6,845 nucleotides of DNA, taken from contig JAGWXQ010000086.1 of NCBI GenBank assembly GCA_018969805.1, forward strand, positions 1-6,845. Direction: 5' to 3'. Shown piece by piece: positions 6,546 to 6,845 of this stretch. The position numbers were made by a program, and so were the translations under genes. This stretch comes from Paenibacillaceae bacterium (lineage in GTDB: Bacteria > Bacillota > Bacilli > Paenibacillales > YIM-B00363). Positions within the stretch are counted from its first letter, which is position 1. Each line of letters opens with the position of its first letter. Below the pieces are notes generated by a model. That model worked only from the letters and a program-made list of their open reading frames with translations. It did no database searches and had not been told where the DNA came from.

Positions 6546-6590
6546 TATTTATTTTATATAGTACATACTATTTTGCGCGCGCCAATGCAT
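6546..6590 (-). promoter_or_regulatory. Probable AT-rich promoter of the exported-protein gene with a small dyad
   Basis: The minus strand carries a TATAAA/TACTAT-rich stretch; TTGGCG followed by a 16-base spacer and TACTAT is one possible -35/-10 pair. An inverted repeat ATAGTA-N2-TACTAT (6558-6571) overlaps the putative -10 and could be a repressor or activator site. An A8 tract and other AT-rich sequence lie just upstream. The exact promoter elements are uncertain. Confidence 0.35.
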
Positions 6591-6683
6591 CACCAGCAAT
6601 GTTTTTTTTGCAAATTTGAACGTTTACTTTTCTAAAAATATGGTTTTGCTACGTTTAATTCCAATGAAAAATATGTATCCACA

Positions 6684-6717
6684 GGGCTGTATGCGCCAAG
6701 GAAACAACAGGCGTTTT
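6684..6717 (+). terminator. Weak hairpin followed by T5
   Basis: CGCC and GGCG form a short stem around an 11-12 base loop, and TTTTT follows directly. Polarity is plus strand, where no gene was recognised in the window. The stem is short, so this is a weak candidate. Confidence 0.2.
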
Positions 6718-6731
6718 TGTGAAACGGACCA

Positions 6732-6774
6732 CTGTATTGAAATACGGATGAGTCCCATCCGTATTTCAATACAG
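6732..6774. repeat. Perfect 19-bp inverted repeat with 5-base loop
   Basis: CTGTATTGAAATACGGATG (6732-6750) is matched exactly by its reverse complement (6756-6774) around the loop AGTCC. A T5 tract (6780-6784) follows five bases after the right arm on the plus strand. The stem is longer and more perfect than most intrinsic terminators. It could be a terminator, a palindromic repeat element or the remnant of a small mobile element. Nothing in the window repeats it. Confidence 0.8.
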
Positions 6775-6801
6775 CCGGCTTTTTGCATGGCGCCCGCACA
6801 T

Positions 6802-6835
6802 AAACCCGTGTCTCTCAATAGAGATACACGGGTTT
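6802..6835. terminator. Probable bidirectional terminator hairpin
   Basis: AAACCCGTGT (6802-6811) pairs with ACACGGGTTT (6826-6835). An inner CTCT/AGAG stem encloses the loop CAAT, with a two-base AT bulge on the right arm. A-rich and T-rich ends flank the stem in both orientations, although the T-runs are only three long. It probably ends a gene beyond the right edge of the window (inference). Confidence 0.5.
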
Positions 6836-6845
6836 CACACACAGC

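Larger units (their letters stand above)
6591..6845. other. Intergenic region without a supported gene
   Basis: Apart from the hairpins listed, this AT-rich stretch shows no reading frame with a ribosome binding site. A plus-strand frame opening at the ATG at 6664 and a minus-strand frame ending near 6624 both run straight through the inverted repeats and lack ribosome binding sites. Confidence 0.6.

Noticed and set aside
6624..6842. Minus-strand 72-codon frame at the right edge, and a plus-strand frame from 6664
   Set aside because: Both read through perfect inverted repeats, lack ribosome binding sites and show no domain.
1..6845. CRISPR array, tRNA, rRNA or insertion sequence
   Set aside because: No regularly spaced direct repeats, no tRNA-like or rRNA stretches and no transposase motifs were seen on either strand.

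Overview
All recognisable genes lie on the minus strand, so the window is best read from right to left. Strong AGGAGG-type ribosome binding sites, a SigA-like promoter with a perfect TATAAT, a PknB-style kinase and the Tad gene set suggest a Gram-positive bacterium, probably of the Bacillota. The lineage within that phylum cannot be fixed from the sequence. The left 4.8 kb is GC-rich with codons rich in GTC/GTG, TGC, CAC and CGC. The right 2 kb is visibly more AT-rich.

Layout, right to left. (1) 6845-6368 holds no supported gene. It carries a loose hairpin-T5 motif, two strong inverted repeats, an AT-rich promoter-like stretch with a small ATAGTA/TACTAT dyad, and a long leader. (2) 6367-4916 encodes a 483-aa exported protein of unknown function with one EF-hand/dockerin-like calcium loop and a C-terminal beta-sandwich resembling a carbohydrate-binding module. 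(3) 4904-4823 is a compact control region: a promoter directly followed by a terminator-like hairpin with a T5 tail, just before the next gene. (4) 4798-1 is a tightly packed Tad (type IVc pilus) assembly operon. Its order is a Ser/Thr kinase fused to a degenerate TadZ/CpaE-like ATPase domain, a stand-alone TadZ/CpaE, the TadA/CpaF ATPase, and one long open frame joining TadB-like and TadC-like membrane platform domains, which runs off the left edge.

The genes plausibly work together as follows. TadA powers pilus assembly or secretion, the fused TadB-TadC protein forms the inner-membrane platform it acts on, and TadZ positions the machine. The kinase-TadZ fusion would bring phosphorylation control to that machine, and the terminator-like leader could gate expression of the whole operon. 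Pilin, prepilin peptidase and minor-pilin genes are not in the window and might lie beyond the left edge. The most interesting points are the kinase-TadZ fusion with two TadZ-like domains encoded side by side, the TadB-TadC fusion, and the promoter-terminator leader.
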